Notes under the pieces: generated by a model | Database searches by the model: none | What the model was told of the DNA's origin: nothing | What the model saw: the letters and a program-made list of their open reading frames with translations, nothing else | Made by a program: the position numbers and the translations under genes | NCBI RefSeq assembly: GCF_018476905.1 | Contig: NZ_JAHCVK010000001.1 | Span: forward strand, 992,001 to 1,056,000 | Source: Geomobilimonas luticola | GTDB taxonomy: Bacteria; Desulfobacterota; Desulfuromonadia; Geobacterales; Geobacteraceae | Direction of reading: 5' to 3' | DNA: 64,000 nt | Shown here: positions 29,450 through 38,297 of the stretch, piece after piece | Layout of the letters: each line of letters opens with the position of its first letter | Numbering within the stretch: position 1 is the stretch's first letter

Positions 29450-30197
29450 GATCAGGTTCATTGCCATAATTGGAGATTTGACGCTTGGGAGCATAAACGA
29501 AGAGGTGGTGTACGACTACATCACCCAGCTTGAGGCTACTAAGGTCAGCACCGCAACAGTAAATAGGTATCTGGCAGCGCTTAAAACCGTTCTGAGGTTC
29601 AAGAAGCAACCATTTGACTATATCAAGTTAGGACGGGAACCCAAAGGAAGAATACGGGTAATCACCAAAGAAGAAGAAACAACTTTGCTGAATATTATAC
29701 GCGGAGCAACCCCGAACGTCAGAAACCACTTCTATGCAGAGACCGCAGACCTGATCGAGGTATTGATTGATACTGGAATGCGGCTTTCGGAGGGTATTGG
29801 CATCAAGTATGAAGATGTAAATTTTGAAACCAACCTGATATCCATATGGGTAAACAAGGGGGAAAAGCCGAGAAGTGTCCCTATGACAAATAGAGTCAGG
29901 CGCATCTTGGAAAGGAGAAAAGAGGGGAAGAACGATGGACCATTTACCATTACCAGACATCAGGCAGGTCATGCGTGGAACTGGGCACGCAAGAAAATGG
30001 GTATGGATAAAGATAAGGAATTCATTATGCATGCACTAAGGCATACGTGTGCCAGTAGGCTAGTCAACAAAGGGGTTGACTTGTATGTAGTGAAGGAGTA
30101 CCTCGGACACAGTACGATTCAGGTAACGGAGCGGTACGCACATCTATCTCCTGATAAATTAGCGCATGCTGCTGTAATTCTTGAAGAATACCAATAA
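29433..30197 (+). pseudogene. 5'-truncated tyrosine recombinase (island integrase)
   Basis: The catalytic domain is complete: Arg in TGMRLSE, the H-x2-R motif in HALRHTCAS, LGHS, and the Tyr nucleophile in ERYAHL. The core-binding domain is cut: the frame opens after TGA 29430-29432 with YRNAIRFIAIIGDL, the middle of a SAM-like helical domain, and offers only TTG 29478 with a GGAG too close to serve. About 150 N-terminal residues are missing compared with typical island integrases. It lies just inside attR, as expected of the integrase of this island. Confidence 0.7.
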
Positions 30198-30201
30198 AAA
30201 A

Positions 30202-30254
30202 TTGACGCAGGCAGGTTTTTGGCCTTGACGCAGAATTGACGCAAATTGATGCAG
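30202..30254 (+). repeat. right-end TTGACGCA repeats (4 copies)
   Basis: TTGACGCA at 30202, 30225 and 30236 and TTGATGCA at 30246. The last three are spaced by 11 and 10 bp, i.e. on one DNA face. They mirror the two copies at 16585-16606 and are candidate integrase arm sites. Confidence 0.5.
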
Positions 30255-30370
30255 AAAGGGGGTAACTGGCTGATTTAGGTAAAAGTATGGGAGTTGGCTA
30301 ACAGGCTGATTTTTATATTGACTTCAGATTTGAGTTGTAGTAAATATTCTCTCTTCTCTGGGGAATTGGC

Positions 30371-30418
30371 GATTTTGATTCCGGCATTCCCAGGTTCGAT
30401 CCCTGGCACCCCAGCCAC
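30371..30418 (+). repeat. attR: 48-bp copy of the tRNA-Gln 3' half
   Basis: Exact repeat of 16492-16539. It retains the T arm and acceptor 3' strand but no 5' half, so it is not a tRNA gene. prs begins about 90 bp further on. Confidence 0.92.
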
Positions 30419-30510
30419 GCAATAAAGCTCCATCCGTTAAAAGTACCTCGCCGAAAACCCGGATGGAATCACATAATTAATTCATAATCATCGAGAAAGC
30501 AGCGGTGCGC

Positions 30511-31455
30511 ATGGAAAACAAGATCAGGGTGTTCAGCGGCAATTCCAATCCGGGACTGGCGGAAAATATCTGTACCCATCTGGGGGTTCCTCTCGGACAG
30601 GCCAAGGTAAAGACCTTCTCCGACGGCGAGATCATGGTGGAGATCGGCGAGAACGTCCGCGGTCGCGATATCTACGTGGTGCAGTCAACCTGCGCACCGA
30701 GCAATAACAACCTGATGGAACTGCTGATCATGATTGACGCCCTGAAACGGGCCTCCGCAGCCACCATCACGGCGGTCATCCCTTATTACGGTTATGCACG
30801 GCAGGACCGCAAGGTAGCCCCCCGGACCCCCATCACATCAAAGCTCGTGGCGGACCTGATAACCACCGCAGGTGCCGACCGGGTAGTGACCGTCGATCTC
30901 CATGCCGGCCAGATACAGGGGTTCTTCAATATCCCGGTGGACAATCTCTATGCCGCCCCCGTCATTCTGGAGAAACTGCGGGAACGCTTTCCCCACAACA
31001 ATATCGTCATGGTTTCGCCCGATGCGGGTGGCACCGAGCGGGCCCGGGCTTTTGCCAAACGGCTTGGCTGTACCCTTGCGGTTATTGACAAGCGGCGAAC
31101 CGGTCCCAATGTGGCGGAAGTCATGCACCTCATCGGTGACGTGAAGGACAAGACCGCCATCATTCTCGACGACATGATCGACACGGCCGGCACTCTTACC
31201 CAGGCTGCCAAGGCTTTGAAGGAGCATGGCGCCAAGACCATCTACGCCTGCGCTACCCACGGAGTGCTGTCGGGGCCGGCCATCGACCGGATCAACGATT
31301 CGGACATAGAGACGGTCCTGATAACCGATACCGTTCCCCTCGGAGAGAAGGCGCAGAAGACAGCCAAAATAGCGGTGCTGGGTGTCGCGGAACTTCTGGC
31401 CGAGGCAATACGACGAATACACGAAGACGAGTCGGTCAGTTCGCTGTTCGTGTAA
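30511..31455 (+). CDS. prs: ribose-phosphate pyrophosphokinase
   Basis: Makes PRPP from ribose 5-phosphate and ATP. The 314-aa protein has the FSDGE(I)xVEI segment, the Mg/ribose-5-phosphate region [12 protein letters not shown], and the PRPP-binding motif [12 protein letters not shown]. The ATG at 30511 ([11 protein letters not shown]) matches the family start; GTG 30505 is an alternative. In Geobacter it normally follows ispE and tRNA-Gln, a link now broken by the island. Confidence 0.94.
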   Translation: MENKIRVFSGNSNPGLAENICTHLGVPLGQAKVKTFSDGEIMVEIGENVRGRDIYVVQSTCAPSNNNLMELLIMIDALKRASAATITAVIPYYGYARQDRKVAPRTPITSKLVADLITTAGADRVVTVDLHAGQIQGFFNIPVDNLYAAPVILEKLRERFPHNNIVMVSPDAGGTERARAFAKRLGCTLAVIDKRRTGPNVAEVMHLIGDVKDKTAIILDDMIDTAGTLTQAAKALKEHGAKTIYACATHGVLSGPAIDRINDSDIETVLITDTVPLGEKAQKTAKIAVLGVAELLAEAIRRIHEDESVSSLFV

Positions 31456-31518
31456 TATTTATCCGGCCTGCCCGGAATGCTTGAAGACCTTGCAAACTAA
31501 ATAAACATCGGAGGATGT

Positions 31519-32106
31519 ATGGAACAGAGAGAGTTGACTATCGAACTGCGGACAAAGACCGGGAAAAACGCCTGCCGGCAACTGCGGAGCAAGGACCTTG
31601 TCCCCGGCGTGGTGTACGGAAAGGGTATGGAAGCCGTTGGCATCACGGTAAAGCCGAAGGAGCTTGCCGCTGCCATAGCCGGTGAAGGTGGCCGCAATCA
31701 CCTTATCACCTTGAAGGGGGGCGGAAGCCTCGACGGCAGCGTGGTGATTGTGGCCGACCTGCTGCGCGATGCGCTCCGCCGTGACATCCAGCACGTTGAC
31801 CTGCACAAGGTCAACCTGACCGAGAAGGTTCGGGTAGAAGTCGCTCTCAATCTGGTCGGCACTGCCAAGGGGGTGAAAGATGGCGGTCTGCTCGATTTTG
31901 CCATGCATGCCGTTGAAATCGAGTGCCTGCCGACCCAGATCCCGGAGCATATCGACCTGGACATTACCGAACTCACCATTGGTCACTCAATCCACGTGTC
32001 CGACCTGCAGCTTCCCGCCGGGGTGAAGGCGCTCGCGGATTCCAGGGCATCTATCGTCAGCGTGCTCGGCAAATCCCGCGAAGAGGCCGCACCCGCCGCC
32101 GAGTAA
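31519..32106 (+). CDS. rplY: 50S ribosomal protein L25 (general stress protein Ctc type)
   Basis: 195 aa: an N-terminal 5S-rRNA-binding L25 domain (ELRTKTGKNACRQLRSKDLVPGVVYG) followed by the TL5/Ctc C-terminal domain, the long form. GGAGG precedes ATG 31519. It lies between prs and pth, the conserved order. Confidence 0.93.
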   Translation: MEQRELTIELRTKTGKNACRQLRSKDLVPGVVYGKGMEAVGITVKPKELAAAIAGEGGRNHLITLKGGGSLDGSVVIVADLLRDALRRDIQHVDLHKVNLTEKVRVEVALNLVGTAKGVKDGGLLDFAMHAVEIECLPTQIPEHIDLDITELTIGHSIHVSDLQLPAGVKALADSRASIVSVLGKSREEAAPAAE

Positions 32107-32121
32107 TTGGCTCGCTGCGTC

Positions 32122-32706
32122 ATGGCTGCAAAACTTATCGTCGGGCTGGGAAATCCTGGCCCCAAGTACCAGGGAACCCGCCACAACGCGGGTTTCATGG
32201 TTTTGGACCGTTTGGCGCACGAGGCGGAGATTCATGTCACCCGCAAGGCATTCGGCGGGTTTTACGGCGAGGGTAATTTTCAGGGGGAGCGGCTTCTCCT
32301 CCTCAAACCCCAGACCTTCATGAACCTGTCCGGCCGTTCCGTCGCCGAGGCACTCCGTTTCCACAAGCTCACTCCGTCTGACCTGGTGGTTATTCATGAC
32401 GATCTGGACATCCCCTTCGGCCGGGTAAAGCTCAAGGATGGTGGCGGCCATGGTGGTCACAACGGCCTTCGCTCCCTTATGCAGGAGCTTGGGGGAGGCC
32501 AGTTCTTACGGGTTCGTATCGGGGTCGGGCGTCCGGTGCATGGCGATGCCGCCGACTATGTCCTGACCAATTTTTCCCGGGATGAACAGAACGTTCTCTA
32601 CCGGCTGCTCGACGGCGTAGTCGGCATGCTGGTCATGCTCATGGGGGAGGGACTCCCCAAAACCATGAGCCTGTACAACAACAGGGATTTTCTGGAAGAA
32701 CCATAG
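32122..32706 (+). CDS. pth: peptidyl-tRNA hydrolase
   Basis: Releases peptides from peptidyl-tRNA. The 194-aa protein has the diagnostic LIVGLGNPGPKYQGTRHNAGF with catalytic His in RHNAG, the KPQTFMNLSG segment, and VIHDDLDIP followed by GGGHGGHNGLRS. A TTG at 32107 is in frame, but ATG 32122 matches the family. It starts 15 bp after the rplY stop. Confidence 0.94.
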   Translation: MAAKLIVGLGNPGPKYQGTRHNAGFMVLDRLAHEAEIHVTRKAFGGFYGEGNFQGERLLLLKPQTFMNLSGRSVAEALRFHKLTPSDLVVIHDDLDIPFGRVKLKDGGGHGGHNGLRSLMQELGGGQFLRVRIGVGRPVHGDAADYVLTNFSRDEQNVLYRLLDGVVGMLVMLMGEGLPKTMSLYNNRDFLEEP

Positions 32707-32751
32707 GGCGGCCCCGGATGGTAGCCCACGTTGTGAAGACGTCGTGAACTC

Positions 32752-32783
32752 GGGCACCTGCAAAGGGTGCCCCTACATTTTTT
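32752..32783 (+). terminator. intrinsic terminator / palindromic hairpin before ychF
   Basis: GGGCACC-TGCAAAG-GGTGCCC followed by CTACATTTTTT. The GGGCACC...GGTGCCCCTAC form resembles a widespread bacterial palindrome, so it may be a repeat used as a terminator. Confidence 0.6.
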
Positions 32784-32796
32784 AAGGAAGCACGCT

Positions 32797-33891
32797 ATGG
32801 GTTTCAATTGTGGCATCGTCGGGCTCCCCAACGTGGGGAAGTCCACCATTTTCAATGCACTCACCTCGGCCGGCGCGGAGTCCGCCAACTATCCCTTCTG
32901 CACCATCGACCCCAACGTTGGAATCGTGCAGGTGCCTGATCCCCGGCTCCAGCAACTGGCCGAGATCGTCAATCCGGAGCGGATTCTTCCCACCACCATT
33001 GAATTTCTCGACATCGCTGGACTTGTCAAGGGGGCAAGCCAGGGTGAAGGGCTGGGGAACCAGTTCCTCGGTCATATCCGCTCGGTGGATGCCATCGTTC
33101 ATGTGGTACGCTGTTTCGATGACGAAAACGTGGTACATGTTTCCGGGAGCGTCGACCCTATTCGGGATATCGAGATCATCAAGACCGAACTGGCCTTGGC
33201 CGACCTGGACACGGTGGAGAAGAAATTCCAGCGGGTTGAAAAACAGTCGAAAAGCGGCGACCGGAAGATCAAGGACGAGGCGGATTTCTACTCTCGCGTG
33301 AAAAGCGCTCTGGAGAAGGGTGCTGCCGTTACCGGCCTGGCGGAAAACGTGGACGAGCGGCTCTGGATGCGGGATCTGCACCTCCTTACCGACAAGCCGG
33401 TCCTTTACGTTGCCAACGTGGCCGAGGACGACCTGGCGGGGAACCACCCCTTCGTGGCACTGGTGCGGGAACTGGCGGCCGGCGAGGGGGCGAAGGTGGT
33501 CACCATCTGCGGCAGGATCGAGGCGGAGATATCCGAACTGGAAGGGGAGGAGAAGCAGGTATTTCTGAACGAGATGGGGCTCGCTGAATCGGGGCTCGAC
33601 CAGCTCATCCGCTCCGGCTACGAACTGCTCGGTCTCATCACCTACTTTACCGCGGGGGTCAAGGAAGTACGGGCCTGGACCATTACCAGGGGGACCAAAG
33701 CCCCCCAGGCAGCCGGTGTGATCCATTCCGACTTCGAGAAGGGATTCATTCGCGCCGAAGTGATTGCCTTTGCAGACTACCTGGCTTCGGGTGGCGAGAC
33801 GGGGGCCAAAGAGAAGGGCCTGATGCGGCTGGAAGGGAAAGAGTATGTGGTGCAGGACGGGGATGTCATGCACTTCCGGTTCAACGTATAA
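32797..33891 (+). CDS. ychF: redox-regulated ATPase / OBG-family GTPase YchF
   Basis: 364 aa. G1 motif GLPNVGKST at the N-terminus, the G3-like [10 protein letters not shown], a coiled-coil hairpin around residues 130-180, and a C-terminal TGS domain ([14 protein letters not shown]). The NxxE-type G4 of YchF (NVAEDD) fits its ATP preference. ATG 32797 has AAGGAAG upstream; the frame from 32767 runs through the hairpin and is not used. Confidence 0.93.
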   Translation: MGFNCGIVGLPNVGKSTIFNALTSAGAESANYPFCTIDPNVGIVQVPDPRLQQLAEIVNPERILPTTIEFLDIAGLVKGASQGEGLGNQFLGHIRSVDAIVHVVRCFDDENVVHVSGSVDPIRDIEIIKTELALADLDTVEKKFQRVEKQSKSGDRKIKDEADFYSRVKSALEKGAAVTGLAENVDERLWMRDLHLLTDKPVLYVANVAEDDLAGNHPFVALVRELAAGEGAKVVTICGRIEAEISELEGEEKQVFLNEMGLAESGLDQLIRSGYELLGLITYFTAGVKEVRAWTITRGTKAPQAAGVIHSDFEKGFIRAEVIAFADYLASGGETGAKEKGLMRLEGKEYVVQDGDVMHFRFNV

Positions 33892-33903
33892 AGGAGACGC
33901 AGC

Positions 33904-34001
33904 TTTTCCCCAATCCCGGCGTTGGGCTGCGGTTTTGGTTGTGCAGCGTAGCGCTGCTACGCTTCCGCCCAAATCCTCGCCCGCCTTGGCCTTGGAGAAA
34001 A
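33904..34001 (-). repeat. palindromic repeat element, related to the SAM riboswitch insert
   Basis: The outer arms TTTTCCCCAA and TTGGAGAAAA flank an imperfect long hairpin ending in AGCGTAG-CAGCG-CTACGCT. Its minus strand shares AGGCCAAGGCGG and GCAGCCCAACGC with the element at 7216-7312. The rest of the 33.9-34.2 kb gap holds the rpsF promoter and leader. Confidence 0.55.
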
Positions 34002-34091
34002 TCCACATCTCCTGGGATGTAGACGATTAGTTGTCGATGTAGGTGTAAGTAGGGTAATAGACTGCCACTAGAGCGACCCGCAATAAAAAGC

Positions 34092-34120
34092 TTGTCAATA
34101 ATCTGTAAGTGTAGTAAAAA
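34092..34120 (+). promoter_or_regulatory. promoter of the rpsF operon
   Basis: TTGTCA (34092-34097) and TAAAAA (34115-34120) with 17-bp spacing. Confidence 0.45.
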
Positions 34121-34161
34121 TCATAGTTTCCAAAGAGCAGCCATAGTGGCTGTATCTCCTT

Positions 34162-34200
34162 GCTCCGGGTCGGACCGGGGCTACAAAACCGTGAGGAGGA
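34162..34200 (+). promoter_or_regulatory. possible S6:S18-binding leader of rpsF
   Basis: The leader has GGTC-GGACC and CCGGGGCTACAAAACCG just before AGGAGG. Leaders of rpsF often bind the S6:S18 complex through a structured CCG-containing stem. The match is by position and base pattern only. Confidence 0.28.
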
Positions 34201-34207
34201 AGTAACC

Positions 34208-34576
34208 ATGAGGATGTACGAGACGATTTACATCGTCCAGCCCGACCTCGGTGATGACGACATCAAGGCGTTGTCGGCCAAGGTGCAGGATGTCATCGCC
34301 AAGAAGAACGGCGAGATGAAGCGGCTGGAAGACTGGGGTAGCCGGAAACTGGCCTATCCCATTGAGAAATTTAGCCGGGGGCGCTATTTCTACCTCCGCT
34401 GCGACGGGGATGAGACCCTTATCGCCGAGCTGGAGCGCCGCCTCCGTCTTGACGACAAGGTGCTCCGGTACCAGAGCATCAAGCTCGAAAAAGAGGTCGA
34501 GGCACCTGCCGCGGCCGCGCCGAAGGCTGTCGTTGAAGAAACGGCTCCCGAAGCTGCCGCCCCTGAAAGCGAATAA
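34208..34576 (+). CDS. rpsF: 30S ribosomal protein S6
   Basis: 122 aa. MYETIYIVQPDLGDDDI and RKLAYPIEKFSRGRYFYLRC are typical of S6; the last 25 residues are an Ala/Pro/Glu-rich tail. GAGGAGGAAG precedes ATG 34208. First gene of rpsF-rpsR-DUF2232-rplI. Confidence 0.95.
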   Translation: MRMYETIYIVQPDLGDDDIKALSAKVQDVIAKKNGEMKRLEDWGSRKLAYPIEKFSRGRYFYLRCDGDETLIAELERRLRLDDKVLRYQSIKLEKEVEAPAAAAPKAVVEETAPEAAAPESE

Positions 34577-34601
34577 CAATCAATTCGGAGGATTATCATA
34601 G

Positions 34602-34877
34602 ATGAGCGACGAAAGAACTCCCCAGAGAAGCTCGGGCCCGCGCAAGAAGCGGCCGTTCCAGCGCAGGAAAGTCTGCCGTTTCTGCGCCGATAAGCAGGTT
34701 ACCATCGATTACAAAGACCCCCGCACCCTTCGGTACTTTATCACCGAGCGGGGCAAGATCATTCCGCGCCGTATCTCCGGCAACTGCTCCAAGCACCAGC
34801 GGGAGATCACCGAGGCCATCAAGCGGGCCCGCAACATCGCCCTGCTGCCGGTTGCCGGTACGCACGTATTGCCGTAA
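34602..34877 (+). CDS. rpsR: 30S ribosomal protein S18
   Basis: 91 aa. The family core [10 protein letters not shown]...[23 protein letters not shown] is complete, with an Arg/Lys-rich N-terminal extension. GGAGG lies upstream of ATG 34602. The CxxC is a partial zinc site. Confidence 0.95.
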   Translation: MSDERTPQRSSGPRKKRPFQRRKVCRFCADKQVTIDYKDPRTLRYFITERGKIIPRRISGNCSKHQREITEAIKRARNIALLPVAGTHVLP

Positions 34878-34891
34878 CGGGTGCTGATCGG

Positions 34892-35836
34892 ATGAAATCC
34901 CTGACACCCGGCCCCTGGCTGGAGATGGTCAAGGGGAGCGTCATCACCCTGGCATTGTTTCTGGCCTATGTCAGTTTCCCCTTGCTGGGGATGTTTCCCG
35001 GCTTCTTCGTGCCGCTGCCGGGAATATACTTTGCGCAGAAGCACGGAACAATGATGGGGGTGGCGATCGTTGCAGTCAGCGTGCTTGTGCTGTTGCCGGT
35101 TGCCGGGGTCTCCACCGCCATCCTCTACCTTCTGCAGTGCGGCATTTTGACCCTAGCACTACCCGCCTTTCTCTCCCGTGGATGGGGCGGGGCACGGAGC
35201 ATCGCGACGGCGGTGGCACTCAATACCGCGGTCGTGGCAGTGTTTGCCATTGTCTTTGCCCTCAGCCAGGGGGTCGATCTCCATGGGCAGGTGCTCAAGG
35301 GGATCAACGCCAGCATCAGCCAGACCGCAGCGGTCTACGAGAAGAGTGGGCTGACGGGTGAAGAGCTCCAGACCTTCAAGACGGCGATGGAGCAGGCCGG
35401 TGGCCTTATCGGCCGGATCTATCCGGCGCTGGTCATTATTTCCCTCGTAACCATTGCGGGGCTTAACCTCTGGCTGATGGCCCGGCTGGCGATGCGCCTG
35501 CCGACCCCCCCCGCTCTTGGAGAATTCAGCCGCTTCAAGAATCCGGAGCAGCTGATCTGGGTGGTCATTGCCTCCGGTTTCTCCATGCTCCTTCCCCAGG
35601 GGGAGGTCGCGGGAGTGGCGCTGAACGTGCTGATCGTCACCCTTTCACTCTACTTCGTACAGGGGTTGGCCATCATCTGCTGGTTCTTCAACCGATTCGC
35701 CGTACCGGGTCTGGTGCGGGCCATTTTTTACATCCTGCTGACGCTGCAACCCTATCTTGCGGTAGCGGTGGCTGCGCTCGGCATATTCGACCTGTGGGGC
35801 GATTTTCGAACCCCCAGACAACCAGAAAACCTGTAA
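34892..35836 (+). CDS. DUF2232 (YybS-like) integral membrane protein
   Basis: 314 aa with about eight hydrophobic helices in two groups separated by a soluble loop near residues 125-175. It lies between rpsR and rplI, the conserved place of DUF2232 proteins in this lineage. It may be an S-component-like or transport protein; the role is unknown. It starts 14 bp after rpsR. Confidence 0.82.
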   Translation: MKSLTPGPWLEMVKGSVITLALFLAYVSFPLLGMFPGFFVPLPGIYFAQKHGTMMGVAIVAVSVLVLLPVAGVSTAILYLLQCGILTLALPAFLSRGWGGARSIATAVALNTAVVAVFAIVFALSQGVDLHGQVLKGINASISQTAAVYEKSGLTGEELQTFKTAMEQAGGLIGRIYPALVIISLVTIAGLNLWLMARLAMRLPTPPALGEFSRFKNPEQLIWVVIASGFSMLLPQGEVAGVALNVLIVTLSLYFVQGLAIICWFFNRFAVPGLVRAIFYILLTLQPYLAVAVAALGIFDLWGDFRTPRQPENL

Positions 35837-35858
35837 CTCAGGCTAGGAGGAAAAGGAC

Positions 35859-36305
35859 ATGAAGGTAATTCTGAAGGAAAACGTGGAAAATCTCGGTCAC
35901 ATCGGTGACGTGGTGAAGGTTGCTCCCGGCTACGCCCGCAACTTTCTTATTCCGAAAGGGTTTGCCATCGAGGCGACTCTCAAGAATACCAAGGCGCTTG
36001 ACCATGAGAAGCGCCAGCTGGAGTACAAGAAGAACAAAGTGCTGGAAGCGGCTAAACAGCTTGCTGCCAAGATTGAAGGGTTAGCCCTGAGCATTGCCCA
36101 CCAGGCTGGCGAAGAAGGGAAGCTGTTCGGAGCCGTCACCAATATGGAACTGGCCGAGCTGCTCAAAGCCCAAGGGGTCGAGATCGACCGGAAGAAGATC
36201 ATGCTGGCCGAGCCGATCAAGCATATCGGCGAGTTTGCCGCCAGTGTCAAGCTCCATCCGGAAGTGAGCGCCAACCTGAAAGTAACCGTTACCAAGGCGG
36301 AGTAA
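35859..36305 (+). CDS. rplI: 50S ribosomal protein L9
   Basis: 148 aa: MKVILKENVENLGHIGDVVKV and GYARNFLIPKGFA, the L9 N-terminal domain, then the long central helix and the C-terminal domain. AGGAGG precedes ATG 35859. Ends the ribosomal operon before a bidirectional terminator. Confidence 0.96.
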   Translation: MKVILKENVENLGHIGDVVKVAPGYARNFLIPKGFAIEATLKNTKALDHEKRQLEYKKNKVLEAAKQLAAKIEGLALSIAHQAGEEGKLFGAVTNMELAELLKAQGVEIDRKKIMLAEPIKHIGEFAASVKLHPEVSANLKVTVTKAE

Positions 36306-36330
36306 TCAGCGTTTGCTGTGCATGAAGTGA

Positions 36331-36366
36331 AACGGCGGCCGGGAATTCCCGACCGCCGTTTTTTTC
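36331..36366. terminator. bidirectional terminator between rplI and mutM
   Basis: ACGGCGG.CGGGAATTCCCG.CCGCCGT followed by seven T on the plus strand. The convergent mutM ends 13 bp beyond. Confidence 0.88.
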
Positions 36367-36378
36367 GTTTTGAAAGGG

Positions 36379-37194
36379 TCAGTTCTGGCAGCGGGAGCAG
36401 AAATAGGTGGAGCGGCCTCCCTGGCGGTGCATGACAATGGGGGTCCCGCATGTCGGACACGGTGCACCGGCCCGGCCATAGACCTTGAGTTGCACGGCAA
36501 AGTACCCCGTCTGTTCCTCTCCGACGCGGAAATCGCGAATGGTGGTTCCTCCTTCGGCAATCGCCGCCCGCAGTACCTCACGGATTGTTATGACGAGCCG
36601 TCGACAGTCCGTTTCGGAGAGCTTTCCCGCCGGCCGTTCCGGGCGCATCCCGGCGCGGTACAGCGCTTCGTTGGCGTAGATATTTCCCACACCGACAACG
36701 GTATGGCTGTCCATGATGAACTGCTTGACGGCCACTGTGCGGTTGCGGCTCTTCGTGAACAGGTAGTCGTCGTCAAATCCCTCCTCCAATGGTTCGGGGC
36801 CGAGTTTCACGAGGAGGGGGTGCTGCAGGGGATCGCCGTCGGTCCAGAGTGCCGTGCCGAAGCGCCGCGGATCGTTGAACCGCAGGGCAATGCTGTTCTC
36901 AAGAAGGATATCCAGGTGGTCATGTTTTCCGGCCGGTGTTGCGGCCGGGACAACGGAAAGGCGTCCCGACATCCCCAGGTGAAGGATCAGTGTGCCGCTG
37001 CCGCAACGGACAAGAAGGTATTTCCCCCGTCGGTCGACGCTCATTATCCGCTGGCCGGGGAGAAACATTTCCAGTTCGGGTTGAACCGGCCAGCGGAGGC
37101 CGGCGTTTCGCACCAGCACCTCCGTAATGGTTTTTCCCTCGATGAACGGCGCGATGGCGCGCCGGGTCGTTTCCACTTCCGGCAGTTCGGGCAT
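36379..37194 (-). CDS. mutM: formamidopyrimidine-DNA glycosylase (Fpg)
   Basis: Removes 8-oxoguanine and FaPy bases by a glycosylase/AP-lyase mechanism. The 271-aa protein starts MPELPEVET, giving catalytic Pro2 (after Met removal) and Glu3, has the H2TH segment VGVGNIYANEALYRAG, and ends in the zinc finger C-x2-C-x16-C-x2-C (CPTC...CSRC). Confidence 0.95.
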   Translation of the reverse strand: MPELPEVETTRRAIAPFIEGKTITEVLVRNAGLRWPVQPELEMFLPGQRIMSVDRRGKYLLVRCGSGTLILHLGMSGRLSVVPAATPAGKHDHLDILLENSIALRFNDPRRFGTALWTDGDPLQHPLLVKLGPEPLEEGFDDDYLFTKSRNRTVAVKQFIMDSHTVVGVGNIYANEALYRAGMRPERPAGKLSETDCRRLVITIREVLRAAIAEGGTTIRDFRVGEEQTGYFAVQLKVYGRAGAPCPTCGTPIVMHRQGGRSTYFCSRCQN

Positions 37195-37288
37195 TGCATG
37201 GGTCCTTTTATCTATGAATCTTCAGCAGATAGAGGGGGTAGCGGGTGTCGGGCATGGTAACGCGGCAGGTTGGGCAAGTCAATAATCC

Positions 37289-37316
37289 TTGACAGAGGGC
37301 GTTAAAAATGTAATCT
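37289..37316 (+). promoter_or_regulatory. glyQS promoter
   Basis: TTGACA (37289-37294) and TAATCT (37311-37316), 16-bp spacer, about 100 bp before glyQ. No T-box features were seen in the leader. Confidence 0.55.
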
Positions 37317-37418
37317 TACGCGTCTAACTTATTGGATACTATATGCTTTTTTCAGCCTGACGAAACCACTTTTACAGGGGGTAAAATCGCGGGCTGATTT
37401 CCCACGGGAGGTGCGCGT

Positions 37419-38294
37419 TTGACTTTTCAGGATCTGATCCTTTCGCTGCAGGGGTACTGGGCCAAGCAGGGGTGCGTCATCCAGCAGCCCTATGATACGG
37501 AGAAGGGGGCGGGAACCTTCAACCCGGCCACCTTCCTTCGCGTCCTCGGACCGGAACCGTGGAACGTGGCGTACGTGGAGCCGTCCCGGCGGCCCACCGA
37601 CGGCCGGTACGGGGAAAACCCCAACCGCCTCCAGCACTACTACCAGTTCCAGGTCATCATGAAACCTTCCCCCCTGAACATCCTCGACCTCTACCTGGAT
37701 TCCCTCCGCGCCTTCGGCATCAACCCCAACCAGCATGACATCCGTTTCGTGGAGGACGACTGGGAATCACCGACCCTCGGTGCCTGGGGACTCGGCTGGG
37801 AGGTTTGGCTCGACGGGATGGAGATTACCCAGTTCACCTACTTCCAGCAGGCGGGGGGGATCGACCTGAAGCCGGTAGCCGGCGAGATCACCTACGGCTG
37901 CGAGCGGATCGCCATGTACCTGCAGGGGGTGGACAACGTCTATGACCTGGAGTGGACCAAGGGGGTCACGTACGGCGACATCCACCACATCACCGAGGTG
38001 GAGTTCTCGACCTACAACTTCGAGGAGGCCAACGTGCCGCTCCTTCTGGAATCCTTCACCAACTTCGAGAAGGAGTGCATCCGCTTGGTGGAGAAGGAAC
38101 TGGTCTTCCCTGCCTACGATTTCGTCATGAAGTGTTCCCATACCTTCAACCTGCTGGATGCCCGGGGCGCCATCTCGGTCACCGAGCGGGCCTCTTATAT
38201 CGGCAGGGTGCGGAATGTGGCACGCCTTTGTGCCGAAGCCTATGTGCGCCAGCGCGAACGTCTGGGGTATCCAATGCTGAAGGGGGGGTGCTGA
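37419..38294 (+). CDS. glyQ: glycyl-tRNA synthetase alpha subunit
   Basis: Class II catalytic subunit of the alpha2-beta2 enzyme, 291 aa. [32 protein letters not shown] and [13 protein letters not shown] are family hallmarks. It starts with TTG at 37419 (MTFQDL), preceded by GGGAGG at correct spacing. glyS follows 3 bp after the stop. Confidence 0.95.
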   Translation: MTFQDLILSLQGYWAKQGCVIQQPYDTEKGAGTFNPATFLRVLGPEPWNVAYVEPSRRPTDGRYGENPNRLQHYYQFQVIMKPSPLNILDLYLDSLRAFGINPNQHDIRFVEDDWESPTLGAWGLGWEVWLDGMEITQFTYFQQAGGIDLKPVAGEITYGCERIAMYLQGVDNVYDLEWTKGVTYGDIHHITEVEFSTYNFEEANVPLLLESFTNFEKECIRLVEKELVFPAYDFVMKCSHTFNLLDARGAISVTERASYIGRVRNVARLCAEAYVRQRERLGYPMLKGGC

Positions 38295-38297
38295 GCC

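Larger units (their letters stand above)
16492..30418. mobile_element. genomic island integrated in tRNA-Gln, about 13.9 kb
   Basis: The element is delimited by the 48-bp direct repeats, carries a tyrosine recombinase remnant just inside the right end, has TTGACGCA repeats near both ends, and is visibly richer in A+T than its flanks, most so at 17.4-17.75 and 18.8-20.7 kb. The cargo is nucleases, proteases, an AAA+ ATPase and a WYL regulator, and no conjugation, phage structural or replication gene was seen. It separates ispE-tRNA from prs. The integrase is truncated, so it is probably immobile now. Confidence 0.88.

Noticed and set aside
30371-30418. Second tRNA-Gln gene
   Set aside because: Only the 3' half is present; it is the attR copy.
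37295-37418. T-box leader for glyQS
   Set aside because: No T-box sequence (AGGGTGGNACCGCG-like) or specifier stem could be found.
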